From Giardia muris (lineage: Eukaryota > Fornicata > Diplomonadida > Hexamitidae), in the NCBI GenBank assembly GCA_006247105.1, contig CM016926.1, positions 1,612,001 to 1,676,000 of the forward strand: a stretch of DNA of 64,000 nt, written 5' to 3'. Both the position numbers and the translations under genes were made by a program. This document shows, one piece after another, positions 1 to 9,529 of this stretch (its first letter is position 1; each line of letters opens with the position of its first letter). The notes under the pieces were generated by a model. That model worked only from the letters and a program-made list of their open reading frames with translations, was not told where the DNA came from and made no database searches.

Positions 1-1
1 G

Positions 2-289
2 CCTCCAAGCTCTCCCGACACCCCATGGCTTCCTACCCTCTTCTCCTCCTTACTCCTTGTTAGCCCCCATTTACATTGGCGTCAAGTACAATCAGAGGCC
101 GTTAGCTCCCTGGCCACTCTCAAGCTATCCGGACAATGCGGGTCATGTGGAAGAGATGTGGAGTTCGGCGCTATCTGCGCCGAGTGCTTGGTAATGTATT
201 GCGACGCTTGTCTCCCAGATCGCTGTCCTTGTGGAACAAGTATACCAAATCGAATTAAAAAAGAGGGGAGGAAGGATGTCCGAACCTAG
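2..289 (+). CDS. C-terminal part of a zinc-binding protein (5' end off window)
   Basis: An open frame enters from the left edge and stops at TAG 287-289. Its last third holds a tight set of cysteines: CGSCG, then CAEC, CDAC and a final CPC, followed by a short basic tail. The spacing looks like a cross-braced or B-box-like zinc-binding module, but I cannot name the family. There is no start codon in view. The frame overlaps the first 14 bases of the downstream helicase on the same strand, which fits the gene packing elsewhere in the window. It is not a shadow of the helicase, because most of it lies upstream of that gene. The family and the true length are unknown. Confidence 0.5.
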   Translation, partial: PPSSPDTPWLPTLFSSLLLVSPHLHWRQVQSEAVSSLATLKLSGQCGSCGRDVEFGAICAECLVMYCDACLPDRCPCGTSIPNRIKKEGRKDVRT

Positions 290-1709
290 AAAGGGCTCTC
301 TCCTTGATCCGTCCACCACCTGGAAGGACCTTGGCGTCTCGACCCACATCGTTGAGGCCCTCGATTCGTGCGGGTTCCCAACCCCCTCTTCCACCCAGAC
401 CTCGGCATTGAAACATATCCTTCAAAAACCCTATCCCTCCGGCCTCTTCGAGGCCCCCACTGGGACGGGGAAGACACTCGCGTTCCTGACAGCCGCCATG
501 GAGCGCGTGAACAAGACTATCAATGCCCCCCAGGTGACGATTGTAGCACACACGAAGATCCTTGCCATTCAGATATATGGAGTTGCTAAGGACTTCGGAA
601 GCCAATGCGGCATCTCCGTCGGGCTCTGCATCAGGGATGAGGACATGGACAAGAAAGACGCCCCCACCGAGAAGACACACGTCATTGTCGGCCTCGCCTT
701 GAACTTGAAGAGTTTCTTCGCGGGGAAGGTGAAACGTGGCTCCAAGGGTGGGCCACAAAGGGTACCAGGCGTGGCAGACGCTGGAAAGGTCATCATGGCC
801 ATTGTTGACGAGGCAGATGTCTTTTGCCAAGGAAATATCAAGGAGGATTTGCGCACCTTCTTCTCTATCATCCCTCCAAGCGCACAAAGGCTTATGTTCT
901 CGGCCACGCTCAACGATAATGAGACGGAGGAATTGACTGAGCTTTTTATCGACAGATCGAAGCCATTCTTCAGCGAGAAGTTCTCCTTCTACTTGGGGAA
1001 CACGGCCCAATTCATCGTTGCCAGCCCTTCGATTGATGACAAGCTGAAGATAATAAAGAACGTCCTCAACATCAACTTTGGGCAAAGCAGCCTCTCAATG
1101 TTCGTCTTTTGCGAGAAGAAGGTCGAGGTCGACAGGGTGACGGAGATCCTCGAGCGAGACGGCTACACGGTGGCGCATTACCATTCCGACGTCAAGCCGA
1201 AGAAGAGGCGCGAGATGTTCCACAACTTCACGGCGGGGAACATTCATTGCATGATCTGTACCGACGGCCTCGCTCGAGGGATTGATGTCTCGCAGGTCAT
1301 CCTTGTCATCAACCTTCATCCTCCAGTCAAGTGGGAGGATGGAATTCCAAAAGATGGAGACTCGACAGTCTATATCCACCGCATCGGCCGTGGCGGACGA
1401 TTCGGCAGAGCAAGCATAGCCCTCACCCTCTTCACGGAGGATGAGCGCAAGTATGTGGAGCAGATCAAGAAGGAGGTCACCAACAGGTACGAGTGTCAGA
1501 AGCAGACCGACGAGCTGGTTATGGAGCTGACAGGCGACATGGCTGACGTCATCAAGGGGGACACCGATAGTCTTCCAGTCGACAATATCTACCACCAGCT
1601 CAGGGTGAAGTACAAGGACTTGGCGGCGCTTGTCGATAAGTATGAGGAGGAGATGAGGGCTCAGGACCCCAGCGTCGTTGGCGTGGACAACAACGTTGAG
1701 GGCTTGTAG
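276..1709 (+). CDS. DBP5: DEAD-box RNA helicase, DBP5/DDX19-like
   Basis: This is a 477-residue ATP-dependent RNA helicase. Visible motifs are the Q-motif region, the Walker A motif APTGTGKT at about residues 60-67, DEAD in VDEADV, SAT in MFSATL, and motif VI in HRIGRGGRFGR. The insert before motif VI (a PV...DG...TYIHRIGR-like stretch) and the compact two-domain length match the Dbp5/DDX19 branch, which remodels mRNPs during export at nuclear pores. The ATG at 276 is chosen because the longer open frame upstream starts only with GTG, and because an AT-rich patch (aattaaaaaag) sits just before it. The start overlaps the preceding gene. The subfamily call is from motif memory; another DEAD-box class is possible. 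Confidence 0.75.
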   Translation: MSEPRKGSLLDPSTTWKDLGVSTHIVEALDSCGFPTPSSTQTSALKHILQKPYPSGLFEAPTGTGKTLAFLTAAMERVNKTINAPQVTIVAHTKILAIQIYGVAKDFGSQCGISVGLCIRDEDMDKKDAPTEKTHVIVGLALNLKSFFAGKVKRGSKGGPQRVPGVADAGKVIMAIVDEADVFCQGNIKEDLRTFFSIIPPSAQRLMFSATLNDNETEELTELFIDRSKPFFSEKFSFYLGNTAQFIVASPSIDDKLKIIKNVLNINFGQSSLSMFVFCEKKVEVDRVTEILERDGYTVAHYHSDVKPKKRREMFHNFTAGNIHCMICTDGLARGIDVSQVILVINLHPPVKWEDGIPKDGDSTVYIHRIGRGGRFGRASIALTLFTEDERKYVEQIKKEVTNRYECQKQTDELVMELTGDMADVIKGDTDSLPVDNIYHQLRVKYKDLAALVDKYEEEMRAQDPSVVGVDNNVEGL

Positions 1710-1713
1710 TAAA
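1708..1713 (+). terminator. poly(A) signal overlapping the helicase stop
   Basis: AGTAAA begins on the last two bases of the TAG stop. Giardia poly(A) signals are of the AGTRAA(Y) type and often overlap stops. Confidence 0.55.
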
Positions 1714-1735
1714 TCGCGAGTATGAAGTCGATGAC

Positions 1736-1742
1736 GTTCACT
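1736..1742 (-). terminator. poly(A) signal for the coiled-coil gene
   Basis: On the minus strand this reads AGTGAAC, about 24 bases after the stop at 1766. It faces the helicase signal, so both transcripts would end within a 57 bp spacer. Confidence 0.5.
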
Positions 1743-1765
1743 TTCCCAGATTCCAGATGTATTGG

Positions 1766-4700
1766 CTAGAAGGGAAAGATGGTGCTTGCTGAATGACTTC
1801 CATGACTGCTACTCCCTCCAAATCGGCCACCCTCATAATTGAACTCGGCAAAGGGATTTGTACCAAGTATATCCTGATACTCATTGCTGGGTGGTTGAGA
1901 CGAGAATTCATAGAACTGGTCATAGTTCGGGTGCGACATATTCATTTTGCTGGTCGTCGTCTCCGAGAGGACGGGGACGATGTCTGGGCGTCCTACCGCC
2001 TGGCTCGCACTATAGATGTCGGAACTAGCCACCTCGACGATTTGAGTCTTGATCCCCGGTACCGCCGAGATGCTCCCAGACATCGACGGATTCGTTATGG
2101 TCATAGGGTCCGGCCTTCTCGTGGGTGCAGATGCACTCATCGATTGATCTCCGAAACATGCGGATAGCTTTGGTAGGTCTTGCGACGTATTCCCTTGCGG
2201 GATTTGAGTATCATGCTGTGCATTAACGATAACTGAGATTGGGCCTTGTGGAGCTGATGAGCTTGAACCGTCTGTCGAGAGGGGCATATTCGCTTCCAGG
2301 TAACTAGGGGCGTTACTTTCACGCTTATTACTATCCTGTGGATAATGAATCTGAGTGACTACGGGATCAGTCACGGGTGCAAGAACGACAGATGAGGAAC
2401 GCGATAAGGCGACAGAGGGCTCAGTGTGCACCGTCAATTGCGTCGGAGCGGTATAGTTTGCATCCGGTGTAGGGTCTCCTGAAAGTAATGGAGCCAAAGG
2501 AGCCATTGTCGAGGATGATGATGAAGGCTCTCGGCGTGCCAGGGTATGCTGAATCCGCGATTCCTGGATTGGAGTAACAGGGGCAAGAGGAGCAAGCGAG
2601 ACATAGTCCGTAGGGGTGTAACGCGACTTGTCGAATTGGAGGGGTGTGAACGCTCGATTAATTGCCCGCATCTGCAAAGAAACATTATCGCTAAGTTGGG
2701 ACGGTGCTCTAGAGGGGGCAAGCTCCTGAACGTTGTAAGTGGGTCGAATGTTGTGTGGAGGAGCGTGGGTGGAGTAGTCGACTTGAGAGACGCGTAGATC
2801 CGTCGAAGCTCCTGATGTCGTCGATCCCGTTTGAGACCGAGTCGTGTAAGTGGAGACTGGAACACGAGTTGAACTCAATACTTGTTGTTGTTGTTGTTGG
2901 GCTTGCTGATGCACCTGTTGATGCGGCGGTGGGAAGATATTAACAGTCTGCTCAAGTCCTCGCTTCCGGATGATGTCTTTTGCCGTCCTTAAGGACTCAA
3001 CTACGTTCCCATGAGACTGGGCGTCGTAAATGACTCCAGCCATTGCGGCGGAGGCTGATAAAGGCTGGTTATGGACGCTATCAGATGCACTTGAGCTCCT
3101 ACTATCATGTGCAAGTTGGGAAGCCTTTAAAACCCGATCGGCGTTATGCTGGGCTCGTTCAAGCTCTTCCCGAGCCGCGCTTTTGCTTCGACGATGACGT
3201 TCGTAGACGGCAGGGGTGTTAGGGACGAGAGGGGCACTGGGGATAGGCTGTGTGAACTGTATCGGGATCGTATGATTATTAGGGACTCCGTGACTCATAT
3301 GGACCTGGGGTGGAAGAGACATCATCTGGCTCGCAGGGATTCCAGAGAGCTGGTTAGCGAGCGAGATCTGCTCACGGACTAGCTTCTCGCGTTCGAACAT
3401 TGACTCTTGACGGAGAGCACTAAGTCTTTGTTCGGCCTCGCCAATGTCCCGCTTCCGTGTCTCGAGTCGTAGGCCTTCGGTCTCAAGCTCTATCCTACGC
3501 TCTCGAAGCATGGCCTCATTCCGACGCACCTCGCTTTCTTTCGCTAAGACGGCGCGCTCACGCTCATGGACAGCCTCAAGGAGTCTATTGAGCTCGTCCT
3601 CGAGGTCCTTAGCTTTTGCTTCACGAAGGATGGCGGATCTATGTGCTTCCTCGGCTTGTTGTTGTTTTTGCTCCGCCTCACGTCTCATTTGTGCTGCCTG
3701 GGCCCGAAGCTCGTTAATTGTCCGTAGCTCGGAACTATAACGGCGTTCGGCTTCCGTCGCACGCTTCTCGGCGTTCTCGACGGCCACGCGCAAGCCAATG
3801 AGTTCTGTTGATGAGTTTGCGTTGATACTCACTTCTGTGAGACGTTGGTTCTCGGCCTTAAGAATAGCAAGCTCCTGTTGAAGCCCATTGACTTGCATCG
3901 TCATCGCGTTGAGGCCCTTGGAGATCTCCGAGCGTTCGGGTAGACGGGCCATGAGTGAGGAGAGACGACTATCCATTAAGGCCTCAAGCGTTTCACGGAT
4001 CTCTTCCGGTCGATGACCACGCTCCTGCTCACCACGTGGTGAGGCAAGTTTTTGTTTGAGTAACCGGAGCTCTGCTAGAAGGCCATTTGAAAGACTTTGT
4101 AACTTCTCTTCGGTGATACGAGCGATCTCGTCCATTGAAAGTTGCGACTCATTCGTCGGTACCACCTCTCGTTCTCGTTCCCTTTCTCTTTCCAGTTGTT
4201 GACGTAGACGCTCTGAGATGTCCTGGACAGCCTTTTGTAATTGAGCTAAAGCTTGATCTGTAAGCCCAACGTTAGAGTCATGAGAGGCGCCTTCAGACAT
4301 AGTTGGTAGAAGAGTACGCATCTCATCTAAAAGCTGCTTCTTGAAAGAGGCCAAATTACGGGCTTCTGTGCTTCCAAGACGATCTTCTAGGCCACGCAGA
4401 AGCTGCTCGATGAGTTCCGTATTATCCTGTGGAATAGGGTCTCGGATCTCCAAAACGTCTCCCTCGGGAACAGATTCTCGTCCTTCTGAAGGAGAAGCAC
4501 CAAACGAGAAGTTGAAGTTCTCACGAGGAGTTGGAGCATCCTTAGAGTATTGTCTAGGCTCTGTATAGAGGGCTGGAGGTGGAGGTTTGGAAGGCGAAAT
4601 CTGCTTTGAACCATCAAGAATAGGTTGTGGTGGTGCAGGAATGGTCGATGTTATCTTTCTATCAGATTCAACCACTCGCATTGGTGGGGGAGGTGCAGAG

Positions 4701-5029
4701 ATCCCAAAGTCATCATCAAAGCCATCCTCTTCTATGACCGGGGGAATGGAGGGGGGTGGAGGTTCTAAAGCGAGTGATGGTGCTGCTGGTACTTCACGTG
4801 GAGAATCCTTGAAGAAATCACTCAGATCAATATCCTCGCCCTTTGGGTCTGTAGGGGGTGGGAGAGAAACAGAGGGAGGGGCCGAAGGCTTTGGTTCAAG
4901 AGTACTTCCGAGCCAACTGTCGAGATTCTCGGGAGAGAAGCCACCGGTCCCTTTTCCTTTCGTGCTTGACGCCCCAAAGCCATCATCATCTCCGAACCCA
5001 CCGAAATCGAAGTCGCCGAAATCATCCAT
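1766..5029 (-). CDS. coiled-coil protein with acidic N-terminus, unknown
   Basis: This is a 1087-residue protein. The first ~25 residues are a repeated D/F/G acidic patch (MDDFGDFDFGGFGDDD). A proline-rich disordered stretch follows to about residue 200. A long heptad-rich coiled coil rich in E, R, L and Q runs to roughly residue 560. The C-terminal half is low-complexity S/T/P/Q sequence with a short polyglutamine run. I see no catalytic motif, membrane segment or signal peptide. The layout suits a cytoskeletal or centrosomal scaffold, which is inference only. The ATG at 5029 is the first Met and directly precedes the acidic patch. No family is recognised. Confidence 0.75.
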   Translation of the reverse strand: MDDFGDFDFGGFGDDDGFGASSTKGKGTGGFSPENLDSWLGSTLEPKPSAPPSVSLPPPTDPKGEDIDLSDFFKDSPREVPAAPSLALEPPPPSIPPVIEEDGFDDDFGISAPPPPMRVVESDRKITSTIPAPPQPILDGSKQISPSKPPPPALYTEPRQYSKDAPTPRENFNFSFGASPSEGRESVPEGDVLEIRDPIPQDNTELIEQLLRGLEDRLGSTEARNLASFKKQLLDEMRTLLPTMSEGASHDSNVGLTDQALAQLQKAVQDISERLRQQLEREREREREVVPTNESQLSMDEIARITEEKLQSLSNGLLAELRLLKQKLASPRGEQERGHRPEEIRETLEALMDSRLSSLMARLPERSEISKGLNAMTMQVNGLQQELAILKAENQRLTEVSINANSSTELIGLRVAVENAEKRATEAERRYSSELRTINELRAQAAQMRREAEQKQQQAEEAHRSAILREAKAKDLEDELNRLLEAVHERERAVLAKESEVRRNEAMLRERRIELETEGLRLETRKRDIGEAEQRLSALRQESMFEREKLVREQISLANQLSGIPASQMMSLPPQVHMSHGVPNNHTIPIQFTQPIPSAPLVPNTPAVYERHRRSKSAAREELERAQHNADRVLKASQLAHDSRSSSASDSVHNQPLSASAAMAGVIYDAQSHGNVVESLRTAKDIIRKRGLEQTVNIFPPPHQQVHQQAQQQQQQVLSSTRVPVSTYTTRSQTGSTTSGASTDLRVSQVDYSTHAPPHNIRPTYNVQELAPSRAPSQLSDNVSLQMRAINRAFTPLQFDKSRYTPTDYVSLAPLAPVTPIQESRIQHTLARREPSSSSSTMAPLAPLLSGDPTPDANYTAPTQLTVHTEPSVALSRSSSVVLAPVTDPVVTQIHYPQDSNKRESNAPSYLEANMPLSTDGSSSSAPQGPISVIVNAQHDTQIPQGNTSQDLPKLSACFGDQSMSASAPTRRPDPMTITNPSMSGSISAVPGIKTQIVEVASSDIYSASQAVGRPDIVPVLSETTTSKMNMSHPNYDQFYEFSSQPPSNEYQDILGTNPFAEFNYEGGRFGGSSSHGSHSASTIFPF
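2882..2899 (-). repeat. CAA triplet run coding polyglutamine
   Basis: Six ttg units on the plus strand encode QQQQQQ inside the C-terminal half of the coiled-coil protein. It is a simple-sequence tract and probably variable in length. Confidence 0.8.
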
Positions 5030-5084
5030 CAGAATCTGTGCTTTTACAGTTCCGGTTCAGGGGGAAACCTAATCGGCGTCAATA

Positions 5085-7784
5085 CTAGACGAAATACTTG
5101 GAGATGTAGTCGCGTAGGCTCGAGGTCGTCGCATAGGACTGAGGGCGCCGTCCATTGCACTCGCATGCGTACTCGTACGGCAACAAGATCTCGACAAGCT
5201 CTCTATTCCCCCGTCTAATGGCTTCCATAAGCGCGCAGAAGCCCTCCCCGTCGGGGTGCGTCGCAAGCGTCGTGATCCCAGCCTCGTGTGGGGCAAGGAG
5301 CTGGACGCATGAGAGCCTACTACGTTCGACTGCATACATGAGTGCCGTCTTACCCTGAGGATCCTGTAGGCGACTCTGGAATGGGAGAAGGCAGAAGACA
5401 TGGACGATATTCCCGGACATGGCGGCCTCCATCAACGCCGTCCGAGTCCCCTTCGTCGCAAGAGTTCCGATGTTAATCCCTTCAGCCTCGCGTAGCATCT
5501 CCGCCGCAACGAGGTTCCCAGCCTCGAGCGCGTAGTATAGCGCCGTACGGCCCATGTTGTCCTTCAAACGCGCCTCAAACGTACGTAGAAAGAGAACGAC
5601 CTCAGACTTCCCATTCATCGCCGCGAGCATGAGAGCGGTGAGTCCGCTCTTGTCATGGATTCCACATTCATGTCCTGCAAGGAGATGGATGCCCTCGATG
5701 AACCCTATCTTCGCGGCATGCATGAGAGCTGTGCGGCCAGAGGCGTCGACTTTCCTGACGTCCGAGAGGTTCTTGCGACAGAGAGCGAGATTGCGAGCAA
5801 GAGCAGCGTTAATCAGAGGCGTCGAGCCCTCGGGAATCTGTTCGGGGGTGCTTGGAGCGAGTGTGGGTGCCGCGGTACTCGCCTGTACGGTCATCCCGAG
5901 GATTGTCGCGTTGCTTCTGCGCGTATCTGAGGCGCTCACGGGGCGGGACGAGCGCTCCTGCTCGAGCTTCTTCGTCATACTCACCCGCTCCTCGATCATC
6001 CCCTTATACGCCTCACGTCCCGCTTGGGGTGTGTCTTGCTTGATAGCGGAGTCGTAAATGATGCCCTGGTACGTATTCGAAAGCTTATCCATCATCTCCT
6101 CCACCTGATCGTTATCTGCACGCTTCAGATCGACTGCTGGGTCCGCCTCCTTCCGTGGGGTCGTCCGTCCTTGCGGGAGCGTGTCGATGCGCGGGATCAC
6201 CGTGCTCAGGCGCGAAATCCTGTTCAAGACGTCATTCGTACGCAGGCTACTTTTGATCATCGCACAAGATTCATGCAGCTCGTGAAGGTTTTTCTGGAGC
6301 CGCGCGCTCTTCGCCAGACCTGATGTGGAGACATCGACAGCCGAGCTATCGACGGCACCAGCAGCCTGTTCCGAGTCATTTATAGGAACAACTACTGACG
6401 TCTCAATGCCTTGCAACGCGTCTGGCAGGGGCTTTGAAGACGCTTCCGGCGGGGGATTCACGGACGTAACAGGAACAGACTCCTCCCCTTGTGTTGGTGA
6501 GGCTTCCGCTGGGACTGGTGCCGAAGCTGTGACCGGTTGCGACGCATCAACAACTGGCTCATGTTCGGGTTTCTTGGAGTCTTCCTGACGAGTATTTAGC
6601 TGGACGTACTTAAGTTCCAAGCCCGAGCTGAACCCTTTGGCCGGGGGGAGCTTTGTCAGAGAGCGGTCAATCTTCATGTAGCGCTCAGCAACACTCAAAC
6701 TCACGAGATCGCTGCCATAGCGGCTGGCGAACATTCGCCTGGCATCGTTCAGGCCGCTCGCCCCCACGGAAGACTTTGCCAGCGAGCCCAATTGCCGTGA
6801 GGAGCGTAGCGTCGACGTCGACATCAACACAGAGTCGGTTTCACGATACGCCTGATCGACGTGCTTGCGCATCTTCCCAATACTCTCCTGTATCTGCGCG
6901 TCCGTCTGTACCCCTGAAACCCCAACATGTGAGGCCCCAAGCGACTGCCGTCGGGCGGTTGGAACAACGACGACACCCCCTGTGGACTGTCGGATCACGA
7001 TTGGTCCCCGAGAGGCCCCCAATCGGCTTGTCGCAGCCATTGACCCGTCCATACTCTGGCCAGCGACGGTAGAAAGCATCAAAGAGTTTCCAGAGTTCTC
7101 GAACACCGTAGGCATAGCTGACTCCGTACTGTAAACGCGACTCGCACGGATTCCCGGCGTTGGGGCCGACGTATTTCCTCGCCTAGAAGTCTCGCGCAGA
7201 GGAGTCGTAGCAGGACGCGTGGGAGGTGCTTGGTTACTTGCATTGTTCCGCTCGATGCAGGCCACCTCCAGAAGCGACTGCAACGCTGGGTTCCGACGCT
7301 GCCTCACCAGATGGAGGGCTATTTTTAGGTCCTCGGAGGAGTAGGCTCGTGCACGAAGAAGAGCCTTGACGCACTCTACCGACTCCGATAGGATCGCATA
7401 ATCGAGCTCCGACGAGCCGCAGATATCCCGTTCAATCCCGAAGTAGCCCTGAAGCGCATTGACGGCGTCCAGGCACCCGCGTTCGGCGGCGACCATGAGA
7501 GCGTTTCGCCCGTCCCGCATGTGGACCTTACCCTCGTACGGCGCAAGCAGGTCGCACATGGGCCCCTGATTCTGCCGAGCCGCTATGAGGAGCGCCGTTT
7601 CGCCATCCTCCGTGGCCATCCCGGCCTCGCGAGAGACAAGGACGCGGGCGGCGGCAAGGTCTCCGGCACGCGCGGCAAGCTGGAGTGCCGTGAGACCTTC
7701 GTGATTCCGCGCCCCCGCACAGTTCGGGTGGTCACTTAGGTACTCATAGTCCTGCATCTGTAAAGCTCGAAACCAAGGGTCCAT
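5085..7784 (-). CDS. ankyrin-repeat protein, 21.1 family
   Basis: This is an 899-residue protein with two ankyrin blocks. The N-terminal block (about residues 1-180) starts with ALQMQDYEYL and carries the repeats TALQLAARAGD, TALLIAARQNQ and NALMVAAERGC. A long S/T/P-rich, partly coiled linker spans about 180-640. The C-terminal block (about 650-880) has TALMHAAKIGF, TALMLAAMNGK, TALYYALEAGN, TALMEAAMSGN and TALMYAVERSR. The TALMxAA pattern is typical of Giardia 21.1 proteins, whose roles are mostly unknown, with some at cytoskeletal structures. There is no kinase or RING. The start at 7784 is supported by the AT-rich patch just upstream. Confidence 0.85.
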   Translation of the reverse strand: MDPWFRALQMQDYEYLSDHPNCAGARNHEGLTALQLAARAGDLAAARVLVSREAGMATEDGETALLIAARQNQGPMCDLLAPYEGKVHMRDGRNALMVAAERGCLDAVNALQGYFGIERDICGSSELDYAILSESVECVKALLRARAYSSEDLKIALHLVRQRRNPALQSLLEVACIERNNASNQAPPTRPATTPLRETSRRGNTSAPTPGIRASRVYSTESAMPTVFENSGNSLMLSTVAGQSMDGSMAATSRLGASRGPIVIRQSTGGVVVVPTARRQSLGASHVGVSGVQTDAQIQESIGKMRKHVDQAYRETDSVLMSTSTLRSSRQLGSLAKSSVGASGLNDARRMFASRYGSDLVSLSVAERYMKIDRSLTKLPPAKGFSSGLELKYVQLNTRQEDSKKPEHEPVVDASQPVTASAPVPAEASPTQGEESVPVTSVNPPPEASSKPLPDALQGIETSVVVPINDSEQAAGAVDSSAVDVSTSGLAKSARLQKNLHELHESCAMIKSSLRTNDVLNRISRLSTVIPRIDTLPQGRTTPRKEADPAVDLKRADNDQVEEMMDKLSNTYQGIIYDSAIKQDTPQAGREAYKGMIEERVSMTKKLEQERSSRPVSASDTRRSNATILGMTVQASTAAPTLAPSTPEQIPEGSTPLINAALARNLALCRKNLSDVRKVDASGRTALMHAAKIGFIEGIHLLAGHECGIHDKSGLTALMLAAMNGKSEVVLFLRTFEARLKDNMGRTALYYALEAGNLVAAEMLREAEGINIGTLATKGTRTALMEAAMSGNIVHVFCLLPFQSRLQDPQGKTALMYAVERSRLSCVQLLAPHEAGITTLATHPDGEGFCALMEAIRRGNRELVEILLPYEYACECNGRRPQSYATTSSLRDYISKYFV

Positions 7785-7802
7785 CGAAATTTATATTTTA
7801 GG
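7785..7802 (-). promoter_or_regulatory. AT-rich initiator before the ankyrin gene
   Basis: On the minus strand the sequence is taaaatataaatttcg immediately before the ATG at 7784. It fills most of the 28 bp between this gene and the stop of DUS3. Short AT-rich initiators at the start codon are the known Giardia promoter type. Confidence 0.5.
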
Positions 7803-7812
7803 CCGAACGTCT

Positions 7813-9405
7813 CTAGGAAGCACACTCGCTGCTCTTGTGCTTTGGGACAAACGTGAAGCCCGTGGGTACGGGCCCAAAGAGCTGCTCGGAGAGCGTGACC
7901 CAGGCGTGGGCCTTCGTAGAGCTCATCAGGGTCTCAAGGTCATCTCGGCCACGGAATGAGGGTGGCCGTTGGTTGATCCGTTGAGGCGCCCCCATGATGC
8001 CTACCGGGATATAGCGGCACATGAAGGACCAGTTTTCCAAGAACTGGGCACGTGCTCGCTCAGTTCCAATGGCATCGGTACCATAATATTCGAGGCAATA
8101 GTTTGCGAACCTTCTGAGCATCTCTAATCGCTCCTTGGAGGAGGGGTCAAGAGTCTTATGCTCTCGAAGCTCCTGAAAGATCCAGGGTTTGATGGCCGCA
8201 CCTCGTCCAATCAGGACGTAGTCCACGGCTGCATGTTGAGGGTCTTCAAGGTCATTCCAATGGAAAATATCACCATTGCCACCAAGAAGGGGAATGGAAT
8301 CGGGGTCTAACGCTACTATTCCTTCAGGCTTATCATTAGGGTCATCAGGATCTATTCCTGTCTCAAGCGCCCTCTTTGTGCGCATCAGATAATTCCAATC
8401 GGCTAGTTTCGAGTACCGTTGCTTGGCAGACCGGGCATGCATGGAGATGGCGGTGATTCTGGTCTCTCGAAGTAAAAGAGCTGACGCTATTCCTTGCCAA
8501 TTCCCCCATAAGTCTCCCGCACGTAACTTCACCGTTATGGGAATGCCATGACGCAGACCGACTTGAAGGAGGCAATTGACGGCGCTTTGGAGCCGCTTCC
8601 TATTTGACCCGATGGCGGCACCACAACAGCGCTTAGTAGCAAGCTCCTGTGGACACGCAGCATTGAGGTCTATAAAATCGCAATCGCACCGCTGGGCGAT
8701 GAAGAGGGCGGCATCTATCAACTCTTGGCCTCGGCCGGTAAGTTGAATCCCGAAACACCGTTCGGAAGGATGTCTGCGAATCTTCGTCAGCTCGGCTTTG
8801 TTCCCTTGAAGGATGTCTCTTGCAAAGACCATCTCCGATAACGTCACCGGACAGCCATACTCGACACATAAGCGACGAAAGGGTAGGGAGCCTATGGTGC
8901 ACATGGGCGCTAGGACCGCGCACCCCTTCGTAGAGAGGAGTTCCCGCAGGTTCGCACGTTGCCGAGTTGGGACCGGGTTCTGACGGAAGGTACTTCGACG
9001 AAGCTCGGCAGCAACATCTGTTGTAAAGGCGTTCTGATACTTAACCAGCTGGTCACGAAGAGGCGGGTACTTCTTGGCACGTAGGTCTGCAAGAGAGGTT
9101 CGAAAGTGGGTTCCAAAGAGACAATTGACAGAGTATGGGCAGACTCCATACTCCTCCAGGAAGGGGCAAGGAAGCCCTGTTTCTGGGGGCGCATAATGGG
9201 CAACGAACTCGTCAAGGTCATGAAAAGAATCACAACGACTAGAATGACAAGTCTCGCCTCGGATGAGGTATGAGCAGTATTGACGAAGCCGTTGTGAGGA
9301 GGTTCCGTAGCTTGCGTTCCGAGAAGGGCCCTCACACGTCTCACGTGGCTCGGCATCGACGAGGTACTCGGGTAATATGACCGCGACACCCTCCTCCGCG
9401 CTCAT
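7813..9405 (-). CDS. DUS3: tRNA-dihydrouridine synthase 3 with CCCH zinc fingers
   Basis: This is a 530-residue FMN-dependent enzyme that reduces uridine to dihydrouridine in tRNA; DUS3 acts at position 47 of the variable loop. Two CCCH-type zinc fingers lie N-terminally (about residues 43-60 and 79-101), the arrangement specific to the DUS3 class. The TIM-barrel follows: LAPMCTIGSLPFRRLC, QLTGRG, DLNAACPQEL and ITVKLRAG, then the RNA-binding histidine motif HARSAKQRYSKLADW and a glycine-rich flavin phosphate site (GGNGDI). The catalytic cysteine is kept in ACP, where most members read GCP. Start at ATG 9405. The gene is transcribed away from the gene starting at 9530. Confidence 0.88.
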   Translation of the reverse strand: MSAEEGVAVILPEYLVDAEPRETCEGPSRNASYGTSSQRLRQYCSYLIRGETCHSSRCDSFHDLDEFVAHYAPPETGLPCPFLEEYGVCPYSVNCLFGTHFRTSLADLRAKKYPPLRDQLVKYQNAFTTDVAAELRRSTFRQNPVPTRQRANLRELLSTKGCAVLAPMCTIGSLPFRRLCVEYGCPVTLSEMVFARDILQGNKAELTKIRRHPSERCFGIQLTGRGQELIDAALFIAQRCDCDFIDLNAACPQELATKRCCGAAIGSNRKRLQSAVNCLLQVGLRHGIPITVKLRAGDLWGNWQGIASALLLRETRITAISMHARSAKQRYSKLADWNYLMRTKRALETGIDPDDPNDKPEGIVALDPDSIPLLGGNGDIFHWNDLEDPQHAAVDYVLIGRGAAIKPWIFQELREHKTLDPSSKERLEMLRRFANYCLEYYGTDAIGTERARAQFLENWSFMCRYIPVGIMGAPQRINQRPPSFRGRDDLETLMSSTKAHAWVTLSEQLFGPVPTGFTFVPKHKSSECAS

Positions 9406-9529
9406 TTCAATTCTCGCTTCATCTTCTCAGCATTAGGCTTATCCTCGAGATGGAATATACTCCTTTCTTCGCCGGTGATGGTACTGGATGAGGCACTTGG
9501 ATGCATACGGCTTTCTGAGCTCGAACAAA

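Noticed and set aside
255..1085. 276-residue minus-strand ORF
   Set aside because: It lies wholly antisense to conserved helicase motifs and shows no protein features of its own.
8600..8700. Loss of the catalytic cysteine in DUS3
   Set aside because: The KRCCGAA loop first looked like a lost cysteine, but the catalytic cysteine of the family is the one in the GCP/ACP motif, which is kept.
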